A stretch of DNA of 64,000 nt from Ardenticatenaceae bacterium (lineage in GTDB: Bacteria; Chloroflexota; Anaerolineae; Promineifilales; Promineifilaceae), in assembly GCA_030065875.1 (NCBI GenBank), contig JASJCR010000019.1, positions 62,001 through 126,000 on the forward strand, written 5' to 3'. The notes below the pieces were generated by a model that was given only the letters and a program-made list of their open reading frames with translations, was not told where the DNA came from and made no database searches. Made by a program: the position numbers and the translations under genes. Of the stretch, positions 1 through 10,185 are shown in pieces (positions within the stretch are counted from its first letter, which is position 1; each line of letters begins with the position of its first letter).

Positions 1-1
1 C

Positions 2-37
2 GATCGCTCGATCCCGGATATGGAGAATCCAAAGTAA
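2..37 (+). CDS. C-terminal end of upstream gene (probably nuoI), partial
   Basis: Open frame ...DRSIPDMENPK followed by TAA just before nuoJ; identity inferred from operon position only. Confidence 0.35.
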   Translation, partial: DRSIPDMENPK

Positions 38-41
38 TCTT

Positions 42-545
42 ATGGGAAATGCAATTCTTTTTTTGATTCTGGCGGTCATCGCTATCGGCGCGGCCATCCT
101 CATGTTGGTTAGCAAAAACGCCGTTCACAGCGCGCTGTATTTGATTCTCAACTTTGCCGTTATCGCCGTTTATTACATCTTGCTCAACGCTCCTTTCCTG
201 GCTATGGTGCAGATCACCGTTTATGCCGGGGCGATTATGGTGCTTTTCCTGTTCGTGATCATGCTTCTGGGAGCAGAGGAGTCGTCTGGGGTGTTGGGGA
301 CCCGTCGAGGACAGTTAACGACCGCCCTTTTGCTGGGCGCGGTTTTGATTGGCTCCTTTGTGGCGGCCCTCGGTCAAATCGGAGGGTCCGCTGCCAGCTC
401 CTCTGTGGCCGATACCACGCCGCGAAATCTGGCGATTATTTTATTTGAAAGCTATGTCTTTCCATTTGAAGTCACCGGCGTTCTGCTCCTGGTGGCGGTT
501 GTCGGCCTGTACGTCATGAGCAGCCGGCTGGTTAAAAAGGATTAA
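42..545 (+). CDS. nuoJ: NADH-quinone oxidoreductase subunit J
   Basis: 167 aa multi-TM protein with NuoJ-like [17 protein letters not shown] motif; adjacent to nuoK. Confidence 0.93.
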   Translation: MGNAILFLILAVIAIGAAILMLVSKNAVHSALYLILNFAVIAVYYILLNAPFLAMVQITVYAGAIMVLFLFVIMLLGAEESSGVLGTRRGQLTTALLLGAVLIGSFVAALGQIGGSAASSSVADTTPRNLAIILFESYVFPFEVTGVLLLVAVVGLYVMSSRLVKKD

Positions 546-549
546 CCGC

Positions 550-855
550 ATGCAAGTAACAATCGAATGGTACATCGCCTTAAGCACCATCCTATTTACC
601 ATCGGTGCCCTTGGCGTGCTGGTGCGCCGTAACGCGATCATAATCTTTATGTCGGTCGAGCTCATGCTGAATTCGGCCAATTTACTGCTTGTCGCCTTCG
701 CCCAACAGTTGGCTGATGCGCATGGACAGGTGTTGGTCTTTTTTGTCATGACCGTCGCCGCCGCTGAGGTGGCGATCGGGCTGGCCTTGATTGTGGTCAT
801 CTTCCGCACCAAGAACACGATCGACATCGGGGAAATCAACTTACTGAAAGGGTAA
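550..855 (+). CDS. nuoK: NADH-quinone oxidoreductase subunit K
   Basis: 101 aa, 3 [34 protein letters not shown] typical of NuoK. Confidence 0.96.
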   Translation: MQVTIEWYIALSTILFTIGALGVLVRRNAIIIFMSVELMLNSANLLLVAFAQQLADAHGQVLVFFVMTVAAAEVAIGLALIVVIFRTKNTIDIGEINLLKG

Positions 856-897
856 AGCTGCCGCTAGCCTGGCTAGCCACAGCCCAAGTTCTCGCTT

Positions 898-3222
898 ATG
901 AATGCTTTTGGACTCGCACCTCTCTTGCTCATACTGCCGATCATCGGCGTTTTATTCAACGGCATCGTCGGCCGCTACTTTCTGGATGCCGATCGCTCCA
1001 CCGGGGAAAAATGGAGCGGCTGGTTTGGCACGGCCATGGCCGTTGGAACGTTTATTGTTTCGGTCCTGATCTTTTTCTCGCTGGGGGCAAACGACCACCA
1101 CGCGGAAATTGTGCACCTCTTTAACTGGTTTAATATCCCCTCCGGGAACTTCACCATTCCGTGGGCGATGCAGCTCGACACCCTCTCCTCGGTGATGACC
1201 CTGGTGGTAACCGGCGTCGGCTCGCTGATTCACATCTACGCCATCGGCTACATGCACGGCGATAGGGATTTCCACCGCTTTTTCACCTATCTCAACCTCT
1301 TTTTGTTCTTCATGCTTATCCTGGTGACCGGCAGCAGCTATCTAATGCTGTTTGTCGGTTGGGAAGGGGTTGGTCTCTGCTCATTCTTGCTCATCGGCTT
1401 CTGGTTTGACAAGCCAAAGGGAGAAGGGATCCTCAACGGGGATGCCGCCCGCAAGGCGTTTGTGGCCAACCGCGTTGGTGACTTTGCCATGATTCTGGGG
1501 ATGATTCTCACCTTCTGGGCGTTTGGTTCGATGGAGTACGAGGTAGTCTTTGAAAGCGCCCTCGACCTCTATACCACAACCGAAACGGTCTTTATTGCCG
1601 GCATTGAATTCACGATTCCCCAGGTTTTGACCGGCATCACGGTGCTGTTCCTGATCGGGGCCACCGGTAAGTCGGCCCAGATTCCGCTGTTTATGTGGCT
1701 GCCCGACGCCATGGCCGGCCCAACCCCGGTTTCCGCGCTGATCCACGCGGCCACGATGGTTACCTCCGGTATTTACCTGATCGTGCGCAGCAACGTATTA
1801 TTTGAAATTGTGCGCGACAGCGGTCACCAACTTTTTGGCATCGTTTCTGCACCAGATCTGGTGGCGATTGCCGGTGCGGTCACGGCCGTCTATGCCGGGC
1901 TCGTGGCCTTTACCCAGTTTGACATCAAAAAGGTGCTGGCTTATTCAACGGTCAGCCAGCTGGGCTTTATGATCGCGGCCGTGGGCATGGGCGCCTACGT
2001 GGCCGGGATGTTCCACCTGGTGACCCACGCCTTCTTTAAGGCGCTGCTTTTCATGGCCTCCGGCTCGGTTATCCACGGCATGGAGCACGGCCATCACCAT
2101 CTGCACGAACACAGCCATGGCGATGACCACGAAGAAGATGATTTTGATCCGCAGGACATGCGCTTTATGGGCGGCCTGCGCGAAAAAATGCCGGTGACGT
2201 TCTGGGTGTATATTATCGGTTCGCTGGCCCTGGCCGGGATTTTCCCCTTTGCCGGTTTCTGGTCAAAAGATGAAATTCTGGCTCACTCCGCTTACGGGCT
2301 GGGGGTGGGTGAAGCAACACCGGTTTTCACCTTTGTGCGCTGGATGCTGACGATTGGTGCGTTCTGCACCGCCTTTTACATGACCCGCCAGATCAAGATG
2401 ACCTTCTTTGGCGAAGGGCGGCACGAAGCGGTTAAGCACGTACCTGAAAGCTCGCCGCTGATGACCCGGCCGCTGGCTTTTCTGGCCTTCCTGTCGCTGA
2501 TGGGTGGGGCTTTGAATATCCCGTATCTGACCGGTGGTGGCGGAGAAGAAGCCAGCACCCCGGTGGGGATGACCGCCAGCGTCCTGGCTGCTGAAGAAGA
2601 TAAGGGGTTAAACCTGGCGTTTGAACACTGGCTGGAGCATTCAATCCAGGCGTTTACGCTGGAAGAAGATTTTGAAAACGTCGTTGGCCCCAACGGTGAA
2701 CATTTCTTCACTCACGTGCCCCATACCCCTACCAGCCTCCAGTACGACATCGCCATCTCTTCCACCCTGATCGCCGTGGCCGCCATTCTCATCGGCTGGT
2801 ATGTCGTCTTCCGGGTCTGGCCGCGCAGCAAGGAAGATCCCGACCCGATATCGCAGTGGCCGGTGGTGGGCTTCGTGTGGACCTTTTTCCAGGGGCTGCC
2901 GCTTGATACCCTGTATATGACCGGGATCGTTAAAAATATCTTTAACCCGCTGGCCCGTTTTTCAGACGTGGTGGACTGGAACTTCTGGCACAATTTTGTG
3001 CACAATAATTTAATTCGCGATTCGTTTGTGGCCCTGGCCGATTTTCTAGCGACCGTGCTTGACCCCAAGGGGGTAGACGGCATTGTCAACGGCGTGGGTC
3101 AAACCGCGCGCAATTTGGCCGAAGCGTTACGCCGGCCGCAGACCGGTAACACCGGTAACTACGCTCTAAGCTTATTCCTGGGCGTGGCGTTACTGGTGGC
3201 TTTCTTTGTCTTTGCCAGTTAA
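898..3222 (+). CDS. nuoL: NADH-quinone oxidoreductase subunit L
   Basis: 774 aa; GWEGVGLCSFLLIGFWF, TGKSAQIPLFMWLPDAMAGPTPVSALIHAATMVTSGIYL; long C-terminal extension. Confidence 0.96.
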   Translation: MNAFGLAPLLLILPIIGVLFNGIVGRYFLDADRSTGEKWSGWFGTAMAVGTFIVSVLIFFSLGANDHHAEIVHLFNWFNIPSGNFTIPWAMQLDTLSSVMTLVVTGVGSLIHIYAIGYMHGDRDFHRFFTYLNLFLFFMLILVTGSSYLMLFVGWEGVGLCSFLLIGFWFDKPKGEGILNGDAARKAFVANRVGDFAMILGMILTFWAFGSMEYEVVFESALDLYTTTETVFIAGIEFTIPQVLTGITVLFLIGATGKSAQIPLFMWLPDAMAGPTPVSALIHAATMVTSGIYLIVRSNVLFEIVRDSGHQLFGIVSAPDLVAIAGAVTAVYAGLVAFTQFDIKKVLAYSTVSQLGFMIAAVGMGAYVAGMFHLVTHAFFKALLFMASGSVIHGMEHGHHHLHEHSHGDDHEEDDFDPQDMRFMGGLREKMPVTFWVYIIGSLALAGIFPFAGFWSKDEILAHSAYGLGVGEATPVFTFVRWMLTIGAFCTAFYMTRQIKMTFFGEGRHEAVKHVPESSPLMTRPLAFLAFLSLMGGALNIPYLTGGGGEEASTPVGMTASVLAAEEDKGLNLAFEHWLEHSIQAFTLEEDFENVVGPNGEHFFTHVPHTPTSLQYDIAISSTLIAVAAILIGWYVVFRVWPRSKEDPDPISQWPVVGFVWTFFQGLPLDTLYMTGIVKNIFNPLARFSDVVDWNFWHNFVHNNLIRDSFVALADFLATVLDPKGVDGIVNGVGQTARNLAEALRRPQTGNTGNYALSLFLGVALLVAFFVFAS

Positions 3223-3230
3223 TAATTCCG

Positions 3231-3267
3231 AATTTCGCAGATTTAAAACTTCACCATCTGCGAAATT
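3231..3267. repeat. nuoL-nuoM intergenic inverted repeat (12-bp arms AATTTCGCAGAT/ATCTGCGAAATT)
   Basis: Perfect 12-bp arms around a 13-nt loop. Confidence 0.8.
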
Positions 3268-3320
3268 CTGCGGACGATTTGTCAAAATTTTTTATCTACT
3301 AACTCAATTCTGGAGTTATT

Positions 3321-4829
3321 ATGACCAATAGCATTGTTCTCACTTTATTGATGTCACTTCCCCTGGTGGGGGTCGTGGTCATCCTGTTTTTGCCGGTTTT
3401 TAACAACCAAACCGACTTTAACATTAAGTTTGTGGCCAACGCCACGGCGATCATCACCCTGCTCTTTTCGATTGCCATTTTGCCGCTGTACGACATGGGT
3501 GTTCCCACCTTACAGCTCGAAGACACCGGGTCGTGGATTGACGCTTTAGGTGTCACCTACCATGTTGGGGTAGACGGCCTGAGCATTTTGATGATTTTGT
3601 TGACCACCTTTATCAGCGCGGTGGCCATCGGCTCATCGTGGAACGGCATCGATAAGCAGGTCAAGCAGTACTATATTTTTATGCTGCTGCTGGAAACCGG
3701 CATGCTGGGGGTTTTCCTGGCCCAGGATCTTTTCCTTTTCTACATTTTCTGGGAATTTACCCTGGTGCCGATGTATTTCTTGATCGGCATCTGGGGCGGC
3801 AAGGAGCGGGTTTACGCCTCGATAAAATTCTTCTTATACACGATGGCCGGGTCGCTGCTGATGTTGATTGCCATCTTGTATGTGGGAATTCAGGCCGGTA
3901 CATTTAACTTGCCGGAGCTCATCGCCAATCGCGAACTGTATGCGGGTGCGCAGCAGTGGCTCTTCTGGGGGTTTGCCATCGCCTTTGCCATCAAGGTGCC
4001 GGTTTTCCCCTTCCATTCGTGGCTGCCCGATGCGCATACGCAAGCTCCAACGGCCGGGTCGATCGTCCTGGCCGGGGTATTGCTCAAGATGGGTACCTAC
4101 GGCTTTATGCGCTTTAATCTGCCCATGTTCCCTGAAGCGTCGACAAACGCCGCGCCGATTATGGCCACCCTGGCGATTATCGGCATTATTTACGGGGCGA
4201 TCGTTTCATTTGCCCAAACTGACGTCAAGAAGCTGGTGGCGTACTCCTCAATTTCCCACCTTGGCTTTGTCATGCTGGGTATTTTCTCTCTCAACGAGAT
4301 CGGGATCCAGGGAGCGATTTTGCAAGGGGTCAACCACGGCCTGAGCACCGGCGCTTTATTCTTCCTGGTTGGCGTCATTTACGAACAGCGCCATACCCGT
4401 GAAATCAGCGAATTTGGCGGCCTGTGGCGAGCAATGCCGGTCTTTGCCGTTACCTCACTGATCGTCACCCTGTCCTCGATGGGGCTGCCCGGCCTCAACG
4501 GCTTTGTGGGTGAGTTTAGCATTTTGCTGGCTTCAACCGGATCTGACGCCTTGGGTGACTCACCGTGGATTTATACCGCGTTTGCCACCAGCGGCGTGAT
4601 TTTGGCGGCCATCTACCTGCTCAAGATGTACCAGGGTGTATTTATGGGACCGCTGGACAATCCCAAAAACCAGGCCCTGCGCGACATGAACCGCGGCGAA
4701 CTGGCGATCATGCTTTCCTTCTTACTCTTTATCGTGTGGATCGGCATCGCCCCATCGATCTGGTTTGCCTCGATGGATGCTACAGTGGCTGATTTAATTC
4801 AAAATGTGGTGATGATGGCCGGTGGGTAG
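3321..4829 (+). CDS. nuoM: NADH-quinone oxidoreductase subunit M
   Basis: 502 aa; FPFHSWLPDAHTQAPTAGSIVLAGVLLKMGTYG. Confidence 0.96.
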   Translation: MTNSIVLTLLMSLPLVGVVVILFLPVFNNQTDFNIKFVANATAIITLLFSIAILPLYDMGVPTLQLEDTGSWIDALGVTYHVGVDGLSILMILLTTFISAVAIGSSWNGIDKQVKQYYIFMLLLETGMLGVFLAQDLFLFYIFWEFTLVPMYFLIGIWGGKERVYASIKFFLYTMAGSLLMLIAILYVGIQAGTFNLPELIANRELYAGAQQWLFWGFAIAFAIKVPVFPFHSWLPDAHTQAPTAGSIVLAGVLLKMGTYGFMRFNLPMFPEASTNAAPIMATLAIIGIIYGAIVSFAQTDVKKLVAYSSISHLGFVMLGIFSLNEIGIQGAILQGVNHGLSTGALFFLVGVIYEQRHTREISEFGGLWRAMPVFAVTSLIVTLSSMGLPGLNGFVGEFSILLASTGSDALGDSPWIYTAFATSGVILAAIYLLKMYQGVFMGPLDNPKNQALRDMNRGELAIMLSFLLFIVWIGIAPSIWFASMDATVADLIQNVVMMAGG

Positions 4830-4860
4830 CCGCTGTCCGCGAAGTGAGAATAATCTTGAG

Positions 4861-4888
4861 GAGCGTCGGAAACGGCGCTCTTTTTTTT
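4861..4888 (+). terminator. Rho-independent terminator after nuoM
   Basis: GAGCGTCG GAAA CGGCGCTC followed by T8. Confidence 0.85.
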
Positions 4889-4890
4889 GT

Positions 4891-4942
4891 TAGGTGGTGG
4901 GTGATAGGTGATGGGTGATAGGTGATGGGTGATAGGTGATGG
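4891..4942. repeat. Heptamer array (TAGGTGA/TGGGTGA alternating)
   Basis: About 7.4 tandem 7-bp units with a 14-bp higher-order alternation. Confidence 0.95.
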
Positions 4943-4947
4943 AGGGG

Positions 4948-4976
4948 TTGACATAAAGTGAGTGATGATTTATCCT
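4948..4976 (+). promoter_or_regulatory. Candidate sigma-70-type promoter for sdhCDAB, between two heptamer arrays
   Basis: TTGACA - 17 nt - TATCCT. Confidence 0.5.
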
Positions 4977-4977
4977 G

Positions 4978-5050
4978 CCAACACCCAACACCCAACACCC
5001 AACACCCAACACCCAACACCCAACACCCAACACCCAACACCCAACACCCA
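4978..5050. repeat. Heptamer array (CCAACAC)n
   Basis: 73 bp, about 10 near-perfect copies. Confidence 0.98.
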
Positions 5051-5273
5051 GAAATAGCGCATGTCACATTGTGTGGTATACTTGTAACAGATTTCACAAA
5101 TAGTACAGGGAACGCCGGTTCCCTGCTTTGTTTTATGTGTCGTCTGACCAACATTATCACTCTTACGCGTACCATTTTTCTCCCCCTTTCGGGTTGGGGC
5201 TGCCTGCCCGGTAAGCGTGTTCGTTGGCATGACACCCCGAGTAATCCGATCACCATTCATATTGGAGGAAGAT

Positions 5274-5771
5274 ATGGCTTCTATCTCAGGTCTTAAAACG
5301 ACCATTGTTGAAGGCGTTCGCTATCGTGGCAATATTGGCCATTGGAGCTGGGTTGTTCACCGCTTAACCGGCTTGGGCATATTGGGTTTTTTGACGATTC
5401 ACGTTTGGGATACGGCCAACGCCACTTATTTGCCCCATGTGTATGCGTGGTCGGTGGATATTTTCAAGCACCCGTTTTTTGGCGTGGGTGAAGTTGCCGT
5501 GCTTGGGTCGGTTTTGTATCATGCGTTCAACGGCGTGCGCATCACCATGCTAGATTTTAAGCCGGAGTGGTGGCGTCATCAGGAACGCAGTGCCTATATT
5601 ATCTGGGGATTATTTTTGATACTATTTGTACCCATCGCTATTTATATACTAATTGGGATCGGGTCACATTGTGCTGAAGCAACCACCAGCTGCTGGGCCT
5701 TGCCGAGCCTAAGCGATCCAAAATACCAGCAAATTGCAGATGATTTTGCCCGCCTGCGGGGAGGAAACTAA
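5274..5771 (+). CDS. sdhC: Succinate dehydrogenase cytochrome b subunit
   Basis: Start moved to the ATG after GGAGGA; heme-b TM protein with HWSWVVHRLTGLGILGFLTIHVWD; upstream of sdhDAB. Confidence 0.88.
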   Translation: MASISGLKTTIVEGVRYRGNIGHWSWVVHRLTGLGILGFLTIHVWDTANATYLPHVYAWSVDIFKHPFFGVGEVAVLGSVLYHAFNGVRITMLDFKPEWWRHQERSAYIIWGLFLILFVPIAIYILIGIGSHCAEATTSCWALPSLSDPKYQQIADDFARLRGGN

Positions 5772-6172
5772 TGGCTACCACAAGACCTGTTCAAATTTCT
5801 ACCAAGCAGCGCTTTGAGCGCATGGCGTATATGTTTATGCGCATGTCGGGTATCTCCCTGCTGTTTCTGGCTGTGGGGCACGTCATGATTCAGCTTGTCA
5901 TTAATGATGTGCACAATTTGGATCTAACCTTTGTGGCCAATCAGTGGAACGATTGGGGATGGAAAGCGTATGACATGCTGCTCTTGACGTTTGCTGTTGC
6001 TCATGGTTACAACGGTTTGCGCAATGTTTTAGAAGATTACATCCATAATGAAGGATTAATGCGCGCCATTAACTTCGTGCTGGCGGTTTTTGTGGTGGCC
6101 ACAATTGTTTGGTCGGCCGTGGCCATTGCCAGTTTTGATGCCGAGCTGATTCACCAGGTGATGGGTTCGTAG
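5771..6172 (+). CDS. sdhD: Succinate dehydrogenase membrane anchor subunit
   Basis: TAATG overlap with sdhC; 3 TM, VAHGYNGLRNVLEDYI. Confidence 0.85.
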   Translation: MATTRPVQISTKQRFERMAYMFMRMSGISLLFLAVGHVMIQLVINDVHNLDLTFVANQWNDWGWKAYDMLLLTFAVAHGYNGLRNVLEDYIHNEGLMRAINFVLAVFVVATIVWSAVAIASFDAELIHQVMGS

Positions 6173-6296
6173 GAATTTATTCAGGTGCCTGGCAAATTCT
6201 AATTATCAGTGACAGGAACTTCCCAAGGTGTTTCTAGCTTTTCATGCCGGGCTTGAAAGTGCCTGTCACTTCTAGAGAAAAAGAGGAATTAACAAA

Positions 6297-8081
6297 ATGA
6301 AGCCGATTGTGCATACACATGATGCCATTATTGTCGGGGCTGGAGGGGCCGGTTTGATGGCTGCTCTTTACGCCAGCCGGGGAGCCGATGTGGCGGTAGT
6401 CTCAAAATTGTATCCCACGCGCTCCCACACCGGGGCTGCTCAAGGCGGGGTTGGGGCTGCTTTAGGAAATGACGAAGAGGATCATTGGGAGTGGCACGCG
6501 TACGATACCGTCAAAGGGTCTGATTACCTGGCGGATCAGGATGCGGTCGACGTGCTGGCCAAGGAAGCCATTGATGCCGTTATTGAACTCGAGCATATGG
6601 GTCTTCCGTTTGATCGTTTTCCCAACGGCAAAATTTCTCAGCGGCGGTTTGGGGGGCACACAAATAAAGATACCGGCAAGCCGGTTCAGCGAGCGTGTCA
6701 CGCGGCCGACCGCACCGGCCACATGATCCTGCAAACGCTCTATCAGCAGTGCATCAAAAACAAAGTTAACTTCTACGATGAATTTCAGGTGGTCGATCTG
6801 ATTCGCGAGGGAGACACGGTTCGCGGTGTGATAGCGGTTGAAATGTCAACCGGGGATTTCCATATTTTCCACGGCAAAGCGGTATTATTTGCTTCTGGTG
6901 GATGGGGTCGCTGTTGGGAAGTCACTTCCAATGCCCATTCCTTGACCGGTGACGGTGCGGCGATTTGCCTGCGACGCGGAATTCCGCTCGAGGATATGGA
7001 GTTCTTCCAGTTTCATCCAACCGGCATTTTTAAGCTGGGGATTTTGATTACCGAAGGAGTCCGCGGCGAAGGCGGGGTGCTTCTCAACAGTGAGGGAGAG
7101 CGGTTTATGGATCGCTATGCCCCCACGATTAAAGACTTGGCCAGCCGCGATGTGGTTAGTCGAGCGATTTATCTGGAGGTCAAAGCCGGCCGGGGCGTCA
7201 ACGGACAAAATTACGTCCATCTGGACGTGACGCCGGAAACGGTGAACCACTACTTCAAGCAAGATGGGTACGCCGATCGCTCCATCACCAGAGAATACAT
7301 CGAAGAGAAACTGCCGGATATCGCTGATTTTACGCGCACCTATCTCGGTGTAGATCCGGTAAAAGAGCCGATGCCGGTACAGCCCACCGCCCATTACGCT
7401 ATGGGTGGCATCCCCACTAATGCGGATACAGAGGTGATTATCGATGCCAACAACACGGTCCTTACCGGCCTTTATGCGGCCGGCGAATGCGCCTGTGTGT
7501 CGGTTCACGGGGCCAACCGTCTGGGCACCAACTCGCTGGTTGACCTGATTGTATTTGGGCGGCGTGCCGGGATGAAGATGGCTGAATTTTGCAGCTCGGC
7601 CGAGCTGCTGCCGCTGCCGGAAGATTCGGCCGCCGAGGTCATGGCTGAGTTTGATCGTCTTCTCAAAAGCGATGGCGGCGTTAAACCGCATGATGTTCGC
7701 GTAGCCATGCAAAAAACGATGACGGAAAATGTCAGCGTATTCCGCCTGCAGGAGAGTATGGATCAAGCGGTCGTTGATCTGAAAGAGCTGCGGGAAAAAT
7801 TCAAGCAGGTCACCGTTGAAGATAAAGGGAAGCGCTTTAACACCGACCTGCTCGAAACGTGGGAACTCGACTGCCTACTGCAGCTTGCCCAGGTAACGGC
7901 CGTCTCGGCCGCGGCCCGCACCGAAAGTCGTGGCGCCCATGCCCGCGACGATTATCAAGAGCGGGACGATGAAAATTGGCTCAAACATACACTCTGCTTT
8001 ATGAAAGAGGATGGGTCATTTGAATTGGACTATAAACCGGTGGTGATCGGCCGATACGAGCCGAAACCACGCGTGTATTAA
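6297..8081 (+). CDS. sdhA: Succinate dehydrogenase flavoprotein subunit
   Basis: 594 aa; [50 protein letters not shown]. Confidence 0.97.
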   Translation: MKPIVHTHDAIIVGAGGAGLMAALYASRGADVAVVSKLYPTRSHTGAAQGGVGAALGNDEEDHWEWHAYDTVKGSDYLADQDAVDVLAKEAIDAVIELEHMGLPFDRFPNGKISQRRFGGHTNKDTGKPVQRACHAADRTGHMILQTLYQQCIKNKVNFYDEFQVVDLIREGDTVRGVIAVEMSTGDFHIFHGKAVLFASGGWGRCWEVTSNAHSLTGDGAAICLRRGIPLEDMEFFQFHPTGIFKLGILITEGVRGEGGVLLNSEGERFMDRYAPTIKDLASRDVVSRAIYLEVKAGRGVNGQNYVHLDVTPETVNHYFKQDGYADRSITREYIEEKLPDIADFTRTYLGVDPVKEPMPVQPTAHYAMGGIPTNADTEVIIDANNTVLTGLYAAGECACVSVHGANRLGTNSLVDLIVFGRRAGMKMAEFCSSAELLPLPEDSAAEVMAEFDRLLKSDGGVKPHDVRVAMQKTMTENVSVFRLQESMDQAVVDLKELREKFKQVTVEDKGKRFNTDLLETWELDCLLQLAQVTAVSAAARTESRGAHARDDYQERDDENWLKHTLCFMKEDGSFELDYKPVVIGRYEPKPRVY

Positions 8082-8083
8082 AG

Positions 8084-8824
8084 GTGGCGCGATCCATGCA
8101 AGCGAATTTAAGAATCCGTCGATATAATCCTGAAAGCAACCAGAAGCCGTGGTGGGGCGAGTATTCGCTCAACGACGTCAATCCCAACGATTCCGTGCTC
8201 GATCTTCTCCATCGGGTGAAGTGGGAGCAGGATGGCACTCTGACCCTCCGTCGTTCCTGTGCTCATGGGGTATGCGGCTCAGATGCGATGCGTATCAATG
8301 GCGCCAATGCCCTGGCCTGTAAAACGCTGGTGGCCCGCCTGAAGAGAAGCGAGTCCGACCAATCGGTCAAGGTCCAGGTTGAACCCATATTGGGGCTGCC
8401 GGTCTTAAAAGATTTAATCGTCGATATGGAGCCGTTTTTTGATCATTATCGTTCGGTGATGCCGTATTTTATGAATGACTCGGCCGTGCCGAACGACGGC
8501 CGGGAACGGCTGCAGACCCAAGAAGATCGGGCGCGCTTTGATGACACCACCAAATGTATCCTGTGTGCTGCCTGTACAACTTCCTGCCCCAGCTTCTGGG
8601 CGAACGGCAAGTACGTCGGCCCGGCGGCGATTGTGCAGGCCCATCGCTTTATTTTTGACACCCGAGATGAAGCGGCCGAGGAGCGTTTAAATATTCTCAA
8701 CGAGCAGTTTGGCGTGTGGCGCTGCCGCACGGCGTTTAACTGCACCAACGCCTGCCCGCGTGAAATCGAGGTCACCAAGGCGATTGCCGAAGTGAAAATG
8801 GCCTTGACCAGCGGAACGGTATAA
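8084..8824 (+). CDS. sdhB: Succinate dehydrogenase iron-sulfur subunit
   Basis: CAHGVCGSDAMRINGANALAC and CILCAACTTSCP cluster motifs; GTG start at 8084 or ATG at 8096. Confidence 0.96.
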   Translation: MARSMQANLRIRRYNPESNQKPWWGEYSLNDVNPNDSVLDLLHRVKWEQDGTLTLRRSCAHGVCGSDAMRINGANALACKTLVARLKRSESDQSVKVQVEPILGLPVLKDLIVDMEPFFDHYRSVMPYFMNDSAVPNDGRERLQTQEDRARFDDTTKCILCAACTTSCPSFWANGKYVGPAAIVQAHRFIFDTRDEAAEERLNILNEQFGVWRCRTAFNCTNACPREIEVTKAIAEVKMALTSGTV

Positions 8825-8844
8825 ACCAAATCCCTATCCCCCAA

Positions 8845-8874
8845 CCCCCTTCCCTGGGAAGGGGGTTTTTTTTT
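8845..8874 (+). terminator. Rho-independent terminator after sdhB
   Basis: CCCCCTTCC..GGAAGGGGG followed by T9. Confidence 0.85.
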
Positions 8875-8875
8875 G

Positions 8876-9277
8876 CTATTTAATAATCGAAGGCAGGAAA
8901 TTAAAGAAGCGGGGGTTGACGGTAATTTGCCCCTCCATGCCGAGGGCGATATGGCCCGGTGTCTCACAAACGTATGAATACAACCCCGGCGTGTTGAACG
9001 TAAATTCAAATGACCAGCTGCCCGCGGCCGGATCTCCATTGCGAAAGCTTTCCGGTCCAATCGTGCTGGAAACATTGTGCGTGCCGTTTTGATTTTCCCA
9101 ACGAACCGTGTCCCCCTGATCGATTTCAATATCCAGCGGTGCGTATTCAAAATCAGTGACCACTACGGTGACATCCACAGCGTTTGAGGCCGCCCGGGCT
9201 GATAACGACTGTCCACCCCACAACACGACCCCCAAAATCACGCCTGTAAAAAAACACCTAACCATCTTTTTCATCAC
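8876..9277 (-). CDS. Secreted cupredoxin/plastocyanin-like protein
   Basis: Signal peptide; GTHNVSS...YVCETPGHIALGMEGQITV type-1 copper pattern. Confidence 0.85.
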   Translation of the reverse strand: MMKKMVRCFFTGVILGVVLWGGQSLSARAASNAVDVTVVVTDFEYAPLDIEIDQGDTVRWENQNGTHNVSSTIGPESFRNGDPAAGSWSFEFTFNTPGLYSYVCETPGHIALGMEGQITVNPRFFNFLPSIIK

Positions 9278-9414
9278 AGTTTCTCCAACAACATTTGGTA
9301 ACAGATTATTTTATCTAGGCGATTTGTAGCAAATCGAATGGAGGTCAACCGTAAATCAATCAACAGATTCATGGTAATATACGTGCGGATAGGGCAAAAG
9401 TGGAGGGGAATAGT

Positions 9415-9861
9415 ATGACCTACGTTAACGTGTCAATCGAAATTCTGGGTGATCCTGAAGAAATCTTTTTATTTATCAGCAATCCGGCCAACAATTCGCG
9501 GTGGCAGCAGGGGATGATTTCCGCGGAAGTGACTTCGCCCGGACCGCTGGGCGTGGGGAGTACCTACAAACAGATCGCCAAATTTCTCGGCCGGCAAATC
9601 GACTCAAATTTTGAAATTATCGCCTTTGAACCGGGCCGCATGATTAAAGGCACCAGCGTTAAAAGCACGTTTCCGATTACCTTCACTCGCATCGTAGAGC
9701 CGGCTGCTCGGGAGGGTTATGCTCGGGTATCGGCCGTTGTCGAAGGGGATGCCAGCGGCGTGTATCGGTTATTCACGCCGATTCTGGATCGCCTCGTTAA
9801 GCGCTCGGTTGAAGGGGATTACGCCCGTTTAAAGGTTTTGCTTGAGGGCGAGACCAGATAA
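9415..9861 (+). CDS. SRPBCC family protein
   Basis: About 148 aa polyketide cyclase/START-like pattern; start chosen at MTYVNV. Confidence 0.7.
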   Translation: MTYVNVSIEILGDPEEIFLFISNPANNSRWQQGMISAEVTSPGPLGVGSTYKQIAKFLGRQIDSNFEIIAFEPGRMIKGTSVKSTFPITFTRIVEPAAREGYARVSAVVEGDASGVYRLFTPILDRLVKRSVEGDYARLKVLLEGETR

Positions 9862-9989
9862 TATCCCGCTGATGTTTTACGAAATAAGTATCCGCAGATT
9901 ACGCAGATTCTGCCCCGAGCAGCCGAAGAATTACAGAGAGAAATCTGTGAGTGGTTTTAGATTGTGTTGACATTTGGAATATTTCTTCA

Positions 9990-10063
9990 CCCCCACATTA
10001 AAATGCGGGGCTAAAGGGCCTGCCCGTAACCAACCCTTTAGCCGTCGGTTTTAATCGACGGCT
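9990..10063. repeat. Nested intergenic hairpins
   Basis: CCCC..CGGGG, GCTAAAGGG..CCCTTTAGC and AGCCGTCG..CGACGGCT inverted repeats. Confidence 0.75.
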
Positions 10064-10185
10064 GCAGAAAATATCGCAAAATTGCGGATGGATCATCATC
10101 CTGAATCAAATGTCACCTGCCGCAGATTGCAGAGAAAAATCTGGGATAATCCGTGCCATCCGCGGCAAATTTTTTCGTTATTTAC

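Noticed and set aside
4780-5305. ORFs encoding GVGCWVL or QHPTPNT heptapeptide repeats
   Set aside because: Translations of the 7-bp array (21 nt = 7 aa in any frame); no start signal or homology.
6885-7766. 293-aa minus-strand ORF
   Set aside because: Antisense to sdhA; composition artefact.
8446-9150. 234-aa minus-strand ORF
   Set aside because: Overlaps sdhB antisense, a terminator and the cupredoxin gene in another frame.
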